Positions 34,859 to 42,656 of a stretch of 44,594 nt of DNA are shown here, one piece after another. Under the pieces are notes generated by a model. It was given only the letters and a program-made list of their open reading frames with translations. It searched no databases and was not told the DNA's origin. This stretch comes from Lachnospiraceae bacterium. Lineage in GTDB: Bacteria > Bacillota > Clostridia > Lachnospirales > Lachnospiraceae. Every line of letters begins with the position of its first letter. The first letter of the stretch is position 1. The translations under genes were made by a program, and so were the position numbers. The stretch is taken from positions 1 to 44,594 of the forward strand of contig JAEEUS010000015.1 in the NCBI GenBank assembly GCA_016290615.1, written 5' to 3'.

Positions 34859-35963
34859 CGTTTCTCCAGGGTATCTGCTGCGTTATGCAGTGAATGTTTC
34901 CTCCGCCCTTTAATATATCCATGGCATATATTCCGATCACTTCCCTGTCGGGGAAGCATTCAGCCAATATATCAAGAGCTTTTCTGTCATTTATATCTCC
35001 AAACTGCGGAACCAGGACATTATCGTTTGATATATAGAAATTAACATAGCTGGCAGCGAGTCTCTCACCTGCTTCTCTTTCATCCTCGCCCTCTTCAAAG
35101 ACAAAGTTTAAAAGATCAGCCTCATCTATGCATACAGGCCTTGACGGGATGGGCAGCTTGTGTATCTTTATTCTCCTGCCTTTTGCATCCGTTTCTTTTG
35201 AAAGTATATCAAACGCCAGCCTGCTGTTTTCATACTGGGGATCATCCTTATCATCAGTCCATGCAAGCACTACCTCGCTGGGTGAGACAAAGCAGCAGAA
35301 ATTGTCTACATGACCGTTTGTCTCATCATTGTATATGCCAAAGGGTAGCCATATGATCTTTTCTACTCCCAGATATCTTTTAAGTTCATTTTCTATGTCA
35401 AGTTTTGACATACGGGGATTTCTTCCGGGACTTAACAGGCACTCTTCAGTTGTTATCAGCGTACCCTCTCCGTCAACATGAATGGAACCGCCCTCCAAAA
35501 CAAAATGACCGGCATCATATATGTCAGCATCGACTGTTTCTGATATAAGTGAAGCCAGCTTCTGATCCTTGTCCCAGCTTGCATAAAGCCCGTCGTAAGC
35601 TCCGCCCCATGCATTGAACTGCCAGTCTATTCCCCGAAGATTATGCTTATTATCAACAACAAATGTTGCTCCGCTGTCTCTTGCCCAGGCATCATCGCTC
35701 TCAGCCTTTATAAGATGTATCCTTCCAGAGTCTTTGAGCATTATGCGTGCTCTGTCATACTCTTCTTTGCTTACTGCCATATATACATCTTCGGATCTGG
35801 CTATGACGGATGCTACTTCACAGAAAGCCTTTCTTGCATTCGATGCATCCTTTCCCCATGAGCCGGGGCGCTGCGGCCATATCATAAAGCATCCTAAATG
35901 TCTGTCATATTCAGCCGGCATATAAAAACCGTCATCAGACGGATAGCTGTTTAAAACCTTCAT
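34845..35963 (-). CDS. aguA: Agmatine deiminase
   Basis: 372 residues. It hydrolyses agmatine to N-carbamoylputrescine and ammonia. The catalytic Cys is C359 in GGGNIHCITQQIP. WARDSG, HFVLEGGSIHVDGEG and NGHVDNF supply the guanidine-binding acids and His. It works directly before AguB in the pathway and overlaps its gene. This symbol is also used for GH67 enzymes. Confidence 0.95.
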   Translation of the reverse strand: MKVLNSYPSDDGFYMPAEYDRHLGCFMIWPQRPGSWGKDASNARKAFCEVASVIARSEDVYMAVSKEEYDRARIMLKDSGRIHLIKAESDDAWARDSGATFVVDNKHNLRGIDWQFNAWGGAYDGLYASWDKDQKLASLISETVDADIYDAGHFVLEGGSIHVDGEGTLITTEECLLSPGRNPRMSKLDIENELKRYLGVEKIIWLPFGIYNDETNGHVDNFCCFVSPSEVVLAWTDDKDDPQYENSRLAFDILSKETDAKGRRIKIHKLPIPSRPVCIDEADLLNFVFEEGEDEREAGERLAASYVNFYISNDNVLVPQFGDINDRKALDILAECFPDREVIGIYAMDILKGGGNIHCITQQIPWRNDERC

Positions 35964-35965
35964 AC

Positions 35966-37111
35966 TCAGCTTAACCTGTTCTTAAAATCCTCGTAACCGA
36001 ATTCTTTTATTATCCTGCAGTCGCCATACATATCCATTGCAGCTATCGCAGGAAGAGGGATCCCGTTAAAAGTGTTGTTCTTTACCATGGAATAAATAGC
36101 CATATCTTCAAATACGAGTCTGTCGCCTATATTTATCTCATGGTCAAATGAATAATCACCTATCACATCACCCGCAAGACATGTATTGCAGGAAAGTCTG
36201 TAATCATACTTCTTTTCACCGGGCTCTCCGCTGTCTTTAAGCGGAGGTCTGTACGGCATCTCAAGGACATCCGGCATATGACATGCCGCGGACGTATCCA
36301 GTATGAGTATGGTCTTGTCATTCTTTACAATATCCAGAACGGTCGTGACATTATAGCCGGCATTTAGAGCTACAGCCTCTCCCGGTTCTAGATAAATCTC
36401 AAGATCATATGTGTCACGCATATGTTCAATGAGTCTTATAAGACGATCGATATCATAGCCTTCTCTTGTGATATGATGTCCGCCGCCCATATTTAACCAC
36501 TTCATTTTATGAAGATGATCACCAAACTTTTCTTCAACGGCTTTAAGTGTTATCTCAAGATCATCCGAATCCTGTTCGCACAGTGTATGGAAATGAAGTC
36601 CGTCTATAAGAGAGATGATCTCATCATCCATATCGCATGCCCTTATTCCCATGCGTGATCCGCTTGCACAGGGATCGTAGATCTCATGATCCTTCTGCGT
36701 TGAACACTCGGGGTTTATCCTCACTCCGAGACTTGATCTTATCCCTGTCTTTTCCATTATCGAATCAGCTACAGGAGCATACTTTAAAAGCTGAGCTTTT
36801 GAATTGAAGATGATATGATCACATATCCTGCAAAGCTCCTCCATGTCCTGCTCCCTGTACGCAGGCGAATAAACATGGTTTTCTTTATGCATCATTTCAT
36901 ATCCGAGCCTGGCTTCAAAAAGACCGCTTGCAGTCGTACCGCTTATATATCTTCCTATCAGATCATACTCGCAGAATGCAGAGAAGCATTTCTGGGCGAG
37001 TAAAATCTTTGCACCGGTCTTATCCTGCACATGTCTTAATATCTTTAAGTTGTCTTCAAGCTTTCCCTCATCTATCACATAGCAGGGAGTGGGCAGTTCG
37101 TTTATCTTCAT
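35966..37111 (-). CDS. nspC: Carboxyspermidine/carboxynorspermidine decarboxylase
   Basis: 381 residues, fold III (alanine-racemase-like) PLP enzyme. PLP Lys is K41 in LAQKCFS. HFHTLCEQ, NMGGGHHIT, EPGEA and the C-terminal SCNTCLAGD with catalytic Cys match CASDC. It decarboxylates carboxyspermidine to spermidine. It lies 2 bases before agmatine deiminase and 6 bases after the dehydrogenase that makes its substrate. Confidence 0.94.
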   Translation of the reverse strand: MKINELPTPCYVIDEGKLEDNLKILRHVQDKTGAKILLAQKCFSAFCEYDLIGRYISGTTASGLFEARLGYEMMHKENHVYSPAYREQDMEELCRICDHIIFNSKAQLLKYAPVADSIMEKTGIRSSLGVRINPECSTQKDHEIYDPCASGSRMGIRACDMDDEIISLIDGLHFHTLCEQDSDDLEITLKAVEEKFGDHLHKMKWLNMGGGHHITREGYDIDRLIRLIEHMRDTYDLEIYLEPGEAVALNAGYNVTTVLDIVKNDKTILILDTSAACHMPDVLEMPYRPPLKDSGEPGEKKYDYRLSCNTCLAGDVIGDYSFDHEINIGDRLVFEDMAIYSMVKNNTFNGIPLPAIAAMDMYGDCRIIKEFGYEDFKNRLS

Positions 37112-37117
37112 TATTTA

Positions 37118-38377
37118 TCAGTCAACAAGTACGGGATTTTCAACGACCTTCCAGGGCAGTCCCCATTTGTTAAGTGCTTCCATATACGGATCGGGATCGA
37201 ATTCCTCAACAGTATAAACACCGGGTCTGTTCCACAGTCCGGTAACGACCATCATTGTGCCGATCATTGCGGGAACACCGGTCGTATATGAGATAGCCTG
37301 TGACTCGACTTCCTTATAGCACTCCTGATGATCGCATACATTATAGATATATATGCTCTTTTGCTGTCCGCCCTTTATACCGGTATAAATGCATCCGATG
37401 TTTGTCTTTCCGACTGTTCTTGGTCCCAAAGACGCGGGATCCGGCAAAAGAGCCTTTAAGAACTGGATTGGCACGATCTTGTGACCCTCAAACTCTATGG
37501 GAGTAGTAGACAGCATGCCGACATTCTCAAGACACTTCATATGTGTCAGATAGCTCTGTCCGAATGTCATGAAGAAACGTATCCTCTTTACACCCGGAAT
37601 GTTCTTTGCAAGTGATTCTATCTCCTCATGATGGAGAAGGTACATATCCTTCATACCGACTCCCTCAAAATCATATTCTCTCTTTATGGACATCGCAGGT
37701 ATCTCGATCCAGTGTCCGTCCTCCCAGTATGAACCGGGAGCAGAGACCTCTCTTAAATTGATCTCGGGATTAAAGTTTGTTGCGAAAGGATATCCGTGAT
37801 CACCGCCGTTGCAGTCGAGTATGTCTATCGTATGTATCTCGTCAAAATAATGCTTTAATGCATACGCAGTAAATACCGAAGTAACACCCGGGTCAAATCC
37901 CGTTCCGAGTATGCCCGTAATGCCGGCTTCCTTGAAGCGGTCCATATATGCCCACTGCCATGAGTAATCAAAGTATGCACTGAAGCCAAGCTCCTTGCAT
38001 CTTTTTTCATAAACAGCTCTCCACTTCGGATCATTTGTATCCTCAGCTTCATAGTTGGCTGTATCTATATAAGGAACTTTGCATGCAACGCACGCATCCA
38101 TTATCGTAAGATCCTGATAGGGAAGAGCCAGATTTAACACGGCATCGGGCTTGTAATCATTGATGAGTGCTATGACTTCATCTACCTTGTCTGCATCGAC
38201 TTTTGCCGTTGATATCTTTGTCTTGGTTTTTGAAGAAAGCTTCTCCTTTAATGCGTCGCACTTTGAAACAGTACGGCTTGCGATCATTATCTCATCAAAG
38301 ACCTCGCTGTTCTGACAGCATTTGTGAATAGCGACAGATGCAACACCGCCGCATCCTATAATAAGTACTCTAGCCAT
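37118..38377 (-). CDS. Carboxyspermidine dehydrogenase (saccharopine dehydrogenase-like)
   Basis: 419 residues. The N-terminal Rossmann turn VLIIGCGGVAS binds NADPH. YDFEGVGMKDMYLLHHEEIES and MTFGQSY are shared with CASDH. It joins putrescine and aspartate-semialdehyde to carboxyspermidine. The operon partners NspC and AguA/AguB support this over lysine metabolism. Its ATG overlaps the preceding TAA stop (TAATG). Confidence 0.92.
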   Translation of the reverse strand: MARVLIIGCGGVASVAIHKCCQNSEVFDEIMIASRTVSKCDALKEKLSSKTKTKISTAKVDADKVDEVIALINDYKPDAVLNLALPYQDLTIMDACVACKVPYIDTANYEAEDTNDPKWRAVYEKRCKELGFSAYFDYSWQWAYMDRFKEAGITGILGTGFDPGVTSVFTAYALKHYFDEIHTIDILDCNGGDHGYPFATNFNPEINLREVSAPGSYWEDGHWIEIPAMSIKREYDFEGVGMKDMYLLHHEEIESLAKNIPGVKRIRFFMTFGQSYLTHMKCLENVGMLSTTPIEFEGHKIVPIQFLKALLPDPASLGPRTVGKTNIGCIYTGIKGGQQKSIYIYNVCDHQECYKEVESQAISYTTGVPAMIGTMMVVTGLWNRPGVYTVEEFDPDPYMEALNKWGLPWKVVENPVLVD

Positions 38378-39234
38378 TATTTGTCCTCCTCCTCTTCAAG
38401 AAGATCTTCTACATACTTTGGAAGCATGAATGCACCTCTGTGCAGATTTACTGTATAATACCAGGTCTCTATATGTCTGTCCTTCCAGCGCTTTGCGTCC
38501 AGATCATCAAGCGGATGATACTTCTTTGACGCGAATCCGAACAACCAATATCCGGCAGGACATGTAGCGATATGTGCCTGGTATACACGGCTTACAGGGA
38601 AGCTCTTTACTACCTTTCTGTGCATGCTCCTGCAGGCTTCCTCATCCTCATCAAAGAACGGGCTGCCGTGCTGATATACCATGATACCATCATCCTTTAA
38701 AGCCTTATAGCAGCTTCCGTAGAATTCCTTTGTAAAGAGTCCTTCCTCGTGACCGAAAGGATCGGTAGAATCATTGACGATTATGTCATATTCGTTCTGA
38801 ACGTTTCTTAAAAAATGAAGTCCTTCCATGTAATAGATATGTACTCTAGGATCACTCAGGCCCGCCGTCTGCTCCGGGAAGTATTCCTTGCATACCTCTA
38901 CCATCATCTCGTCAGGCTCTACAAGATCGATGCACTCTATCTCCGGATACTTTGAAAAGCAGGTGGCAACGCCTCCGTCTCCTCCTCCGAATATCAAAAC
39001 CTTTTTGACATTGGGATGGACCGCCATCGGTACATGAGTAACCATCTCATCATATATGAATTCATCAGCTTCCGAAAAGACTATCTCTCCGTCAGATATG
39101 AGCACCTTTCCAAACTCTGGCGTATCCATGACATCAAATCTCTGATAATCGCTCTGAGCAGAATACAGCTCCTTGTTTGTTCTTATCGAAAGCTTTACAT
39201 TATTTGTATGACACTCCGAAAACCACAATTCCAT
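38377..39234 (-). CDS. speE: Spermidine synthase-like aminopropyltransferase
   Basis: 285 residues with a two-domain SpeE layout: N-terminal beta barrel (ELWFSECHTNNVKLS) and Rossmann methyltransferase-like core (GGGDGGVATC, DSTDPFG). Canonical SpeE transfers aminopropyl from decarboxylated SAM to putrescine. Here several residues that are constant in typical SpeE differ: YDEM instead of YHEM, VEPDE instead of VDIDG/VEIDE, and QHGSPF instead of QTESPW. No speD is present. The acidic C-terminus (LLEEEEDK) is encoded by GAGGAGGAGG, which also serves as ribosome-binding site of the next gene. GGGGGAA precedes its own ATG. Activity is uncertain. Confidence 0.85.
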   Translation of the reverse strand: MELWFSECHTNNVKLSIRTNKELYSAQSDYQRFDVMDTPEFGKVLISDGEIVFSEADEFIYDEMVTHVPMAVHPNVKKVLIFGGGDGGVATCFSKYPEIECIDLVEPDEMMVEVCKEYFPEQTAGLSDPRVHIYYMEGLHFLRNVQNEYDIIVNDSTDPFGHEEGLFTKEFYGSCYKALKDDGIMVYQHGSPFFDEDEEACRSMHRKVVKSFPVSRVYQAHIATCPAGYWLFGFASKKYHPLDDLDAKRWKDRHIETWYYTVNLHRGAFMLPKYVEDLLEEEEDK

Positions 39235-39258
39235 TTTGAGTTCCCCCTTTTTTGTTAT

Positions 39259-40719
39259 TTATCTGATCATGCCGTCCAAGACATTAAGATACTCTGCCTC
39301 AAGATCCTCCGTTCCCTGAAGAGAACATCCCTTCTCCTTGGCGTAGAGAATGTAATCAACTATATCCTCTGTTATGCGCTCTCCCGGAGCAAGTATCGGT
39401 ATTCCCGGAGGATAGCACATGATGAACTCTGCGCATATGGAGCCTATGGATTCCTTTATCGGTACCGATTTCTTTGCGCTGTAGAACGCTGTCTGAGGTG
39501 ATACCACCACTTCCGGCTGGATATAATCCCCTGAGATCGACGGAAGCTGTTCTCTTTCATACAGCCTCTTGATATCCGCCAGAGCATTTACCAGTCGCTC
39601 GATATCACGCATCCTGTCACCTATCGATATATATGCGAGGATATTTCCGATATCACCGAATTCTATCTGGATATCGTACTCATCTCTTAAAAGATCATAT
39701 ACTTCTATTCCGGTAAGACCTATCTCCTGTGTATATACAGAGAGTTTTGTAACATCGTATCCGCATACGCTCGTACCGTTTATGAGTTCCGTTCCGTATG
39801 CGTAGTATCCTCCGATGGCATTTATCTCGCTTCTTGCGTATTCCGCCATCTTTATTACCTTGTCAAAAGACTCTTTTCCTCTCAGAGCCAGATTTCTTCT
39901 GGAGATATCAAGGCTTGAGAGTAAAAGATATGATGCACTTGTTGTCTGAGTAAGGTTTACTATCTGTCTTACATAGTCGGCATTTACTCCGTTGTTTGTA
40001 AGAAGCAGAGAGCTCTGAGTCAGGCTTCCTCCGGATTTATGCATGGAGATCGCAGCCATATCCGCACCTGCTCTCATCGCATCTATCGGAAGACCTTCTC
40101 CAAAGTAAAGGTGGGTTCCGTGCGCCTCATCAACGAGCATCTTCATGCCATATTCATGAGCAAGCTCAGTAAGTTTCTTTAGATCCGAACATATGCCGTA
40201 GTAAGTCGGATTGTTTATGAGTACTGCCTTTGCGTGAGGATGTTTTTTTAGCGTCTCCTCCATGGCCTCTGATTCTATGCCCAGAGCTATCCCTATCCTT
40301 GGTTCTGTCTTAGGCTCAACATAAACAGGTATCGCACCGCATAAAACAAGAGCATTGATAGCGCTCTTGTGCACGTTTCTCGGAAGGATGATTTCCTCAC
40401 CGGGTTTGCAGCAGGACAGTATCATGCTCTGAACAGCAGATGTCGTACCGCCTACCATTAGAAATGCATGTTCCGCACCGAATGCATCCGCCGTCAGTTC
40501 CTCTGCCTCCCTTATAACACTAACGGGATGACACAGATTATCGAGCGGTTTCATCGAATTGACATCCAGTCCGACGCATTTTTCCCCTAAAAGCTCAACA
40601 AGTTCCGGATTGCCTCTGCCTCTCTTGTGGCCCGGAACATCAAACGGCACAACTCTCTTCTTTTTAAATCTCTCGAGCGCCTCATATATCGGTGCTCTCT
40701 TCTGTCTCGAAATATCCAT
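39259..40719 (-). CDS. speA: Arginine decarboxylase (Orn/Lys/Arg decarboxylase family, short form)
   Basis: 486 residues, fold I PLP enzyme lacking the N-terminal wing domain, as in Bacillus SpeA. FDVPGHKRG opens the domain. VDEAHGTH (196-203) stacks and binds PLP, and the Schiff-base Lys is K228 in SMHKSGGSL. Agmatine as product is inferred from the downstream agmatine deiminase; ornithine or lysine specificity cannot be excluded by sequence alone. It is the first gene of the operon and has no Shine-Dalgarno sequence. Confidence 0.9.
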   Translation of the reverse strand: MDISRQKRAPIYEALERFKKKRVVPFDVPGHKRGRGNPELVELLGEKCVGLDVNSMKPLDNLCHPVSVIREAEELTADAFGAEHAFLMVGGTTSAVQSMILSCCKPGEEIILPRNVHKSAINALVLCGAIPVYVEPKTEPRIGIALGIESEAMEETLKKHPHAKAVLINNPTYYGICSDLKKLTELAHEYGMKMLVDEAHGTHLYFGEGLPIDAMRAGADMAAISMHKSGGSLTQSSLLLTNNGVNADYVRQIVNLTQTTSASYLLLSSLDISRRNLALRGKESFDKVIKMAEYARSEINAIGGYYAYGTELINGTSVCGYDVTKLSVYTQEIGLTGIEVYDLLRDEYDIQIEFGDIGNILAYISIGDRMRDIERLVNALADIKRLYEREQLPSISGDYIQPEVVVSPQTAFYSAKKSVPIKESIGSICAEFIMCYPPGIPILAPGERITEDIVDYILYAKEKGCSLQGTEDLEAEYLNVLDGMIR

Positions 40720-40725
40720 AACAAA

Positions 40726-40754
40726 TAATTACCATAATAAATAGGTAGTGTCAA
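40726..40754 (-). promoter_or_regulatory. Polyamine operon promoter; leaderless start predicted
   Basis: Leftward strand: perfect -35 TTGACA (40749-40754), 17-base spacer, -10 TGG-TAATTA (40726-40731; a weak hexamer, or AATTAT one base later). Six bases (TTTGTT) then separate it from the ATG at 40719, leaving no room for a leader. Confidence 0.65.
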
Positions 40755-40828
40755 TGTTAATCAAAAGCCAACAATTCCTTTACTTTTAAGCATTTTCATA
40801 GTATACTTTCTATTTGGTAAAAATCGCT

Positions 40829-40834
40829 TATAAT
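40829..40834 (+). promoter_or_regulatory. -10 of the OFA transporter gene
   Basis: TATAAT 38 bases before the ATG, with a normal 30-base leader containing AGAAAGGA. No good -35 is visible. Confidence 0.55.
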
Positions 40835-40872
40835 ATAAGCTTATTAATGATAAAAGAAAGGACAAACTTATC

Positions 40873-42198
40873 ATGAGTGAACAAACAAAAACATCCGGTG
40901 GATGGCGCACCAACAAGTGGGTACGTGCAGCTATTCCCGCACTTTTGCTCCACTGCAGTATCGGTACCGTTTACTGCTGGTCAATCTTCAGCCAGGAGAT
41001 CGCTGATTACATCGGATTCTCAAAGGGTGCAACAGAATGGGCATTCTCATTCGCGATATTCTTCCTCGGCATGTCAGCGGCATTCCTCGGAAACATCGTT
41101 GAGAAGGACATTCACAAATCTTCCCTTATCGCTACTATCTGCTTCTCGGTAGGTATGGCTCTCACAGGCTTCTTCATCTACTACGGAGGACAGCATACAG
41201 GAAGCGTTGTATCTTTGGTAGGTATATATATCAGCTACGGTTTCATCATGGGTGTAGGACTCGGAACAGGTTATCTTTCACCGGTCAAGACACTTATGCT
41301 CTGGTTCCAGGATCGTAAAGGTCTTGCTACAGGACTTGCAGTTGCAGGTTTTGGTGCAGCAAAGGCTATCGCAAGCCCCATAATGCAGAGCATGCTTGAG
41401 AATCTCGGCGAAGGCGGAATCTACAAGATGTTCATCATCCTTGCATGTGTATACTTCGTAATGATGTTCATCGGTCACCTTCTTCTTGCAAAGCCTGCCG
41501 ACTGGGTAGAGCCTCAGGACAAGAATGCAAAGCCCAGCATCATGGAAGTTATCAAGACAAAGCCCATTACCAACTACATCGGAATCTGGGTAATGTTCTA
41601 TATCAACATCACATGCGGTCTTGCTCTTATATCTCAGGAAAAGATGATCGTTAAGTGTGTAGGCCTTGCAGCTTACGTAGGAATCATCTCAACAATATCA
41701 GCCATCTTCAATGCAGGCGGCCGTCTCGGCTTCTCTTCATGGGCTGATACAATGAAAGACAGAAATACGATCTATAAGATGATCTTCATACTTTCAATAG
41801 TATTCACCGCGCTTGTAATGATCACAGGCGGTATCAAGAACGGCGAAGGCAACGGACTTCTGATCTTCCTCGTACTTGCACTTATCTTCATCGTAAATGC
41901 AGGCTACGGCGGCGGTTTCTCAAACGTTCCCACATTGCTTTCAGATCACTATGGAATGGGTTCTATAAGCGCCATCCACGGTATCACACTTTCAGCGTGG
42001 GCATTCGCTGGTCTTACAGGAAACCAGGTTGCTACATACATTGTTAACCACAGCGGCGAATGGATCGAGCATGACGGCGTTAAAATGAATCCCATCGGAT
42101 ATCAGAACGTTTTATTCTTTACGATCGCACTCTATATCGTAGCACTTGTACTCTGTCTTACACTTGTAAGACCTACCGACAAGAGCAAACAGGCATAA
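40873..42198 (+). CDS. OFA-family MFS transporter (oxalate/formate antiporter-like)
   Basis: 441 residues and 12 membrane helices. HCSIGTVYCWSIFSQEI in helix 1, GVGLGTGYLSPVKTLMLWFQDRKGLATGLAVAGFG and NAGGRLGFSSWAD are diagnostic for the OFA branch of the MFS. Members exchange small carboxylates (oxalate, formate, others); the substrate is not readable here. AGAAAGGA precedes the ATG. The narrow, A/C-ending codon use suggests high expression. It is followed by a strong terminator. Confidence 0.9.
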   Translation: MSEQTKTSGGWRTNKWVRAAIPALLLHCSIGTVYCWSIFSQEIADYIGFSKGATEWAFSFAIFFLGMSAAFLGNIVEKDIHKSSLIATICFSVGMALTGFFIYYGGQHTGSVVSLVGIYISYGFIMGVGLGTGYLSPVKTLMLWFQDRKGLATGLAVAGFGAAKAIASPIMQSMLENLGEGGIYKMFIILACVYFVMMFIGHLLLAKPADWVEPQDKNAKPSIMEVIKTKPITNYIGIWVMFYINITCGLALISQEKMIVKCVGLAAYVGIISTISAIFNAGGRLGFSSWADTMKDRNTIYKMIFILSIVFTALVMITGGIKNGEGNGLLIFLVLALIFIVNAGYGGGFSNVPTLLSDHYGMGSISAIHGITLSAWAFAGLTGNQVATYIVNHSGEWIEHDGVKMNPIGYQNVLFFTIALYIVALVLCLTLVRPTDKSKQA

Positions 42199-42211
42199 AT
42201 AAAGACATAAT

Positions 42212-42246
42212 AAGAGCCCCGGTTTACCAGGGCTCTTTATTTTTTG
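42212..42246 (+). terminator. Terminator after the OFA transporter
   Basis: AAGAGCCC (42212-42219) / GGGCTCTT (42230-42237) stem with a 10-base loop (inner GGT/ACC pair), followed by TATTTTTTG. It may also slow the converging leftward transcript. Confidence 0.87.
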
Positions 42247-42247
42247 T

Positions 42248-42643
42248 CTAGATCAGGCTTTCTCCGTCTCCCATTACTGCAATGTCTACTGCAGTTGCGT
42301 CTTCTATATGGAAGCACATCATCTTGTTTCCTGTCTGCTCATTGTATATGTTTCTAAGATGCGGTGCTCCGTCAAGCATTGCCTCGGCATACTTTTCATC
42401 TGTCTCAAATACAGCCTTTCCTGTATATCTCATCCAGTGACCGTCCTGCTTGCATGCAACTATCTCAACGTTTGGATTGGCAACCATCTGCTTATAAACA
42501 TTCTTAAAATCACCTACACCGAAGATGACCTTTGAATCCATCTCCATGTGAGCTCCCAATGGACGAACCTTAGGCTTGTCACCGTCAATTGTTGCCAAAA
42601 AGAACACTCCTGCTTCATTTAAGAAATCGTTGATCCTGCTCAT
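42248..42643 (-). CDS. Pyridoxamine 5'-phosphate oxidase-like flavin-binding protein
   Basis: 131 residues with a single split-barrel domain. The start MSRINDFLNEAGVFFLATIDGDKPKVRPLG and the block FGVGDFKNVYKQMVANPNVEI match short PNPOx-like FMN proteins of anaerobes. Such proteins bind FMN or F420-like flavins and act as reductases of unknown substrate. AAAGGAG precedes the ATG. It follows the beta-propeller gene by 13 bases, perhaps co-transcribed. Confidence 0.85.
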   Translation of the reverse strand: MSRINDFLNEAGVFFLATIDGDKPKVRPLGAHMEMDSKVIFGVGDFKNVYKQMVANPNVEIVACKQDGHWMRYTGKAVFETDEKYAEAMLDGAPHLRNIYNEQTGNKMMCFHIEDATAVDIAVMGDGESLI

Positions 42644-42656
42644 ACCCTTTTCTCCT

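Noticed and set aside
40798-40807. TAGTATAC upstream of the OFA transporter as another GntR operator
   Set aside because: It matches only 8 of the 12 operator bases and the flanks differ. The core GTATAC is expected by chance in DNA of this composition.
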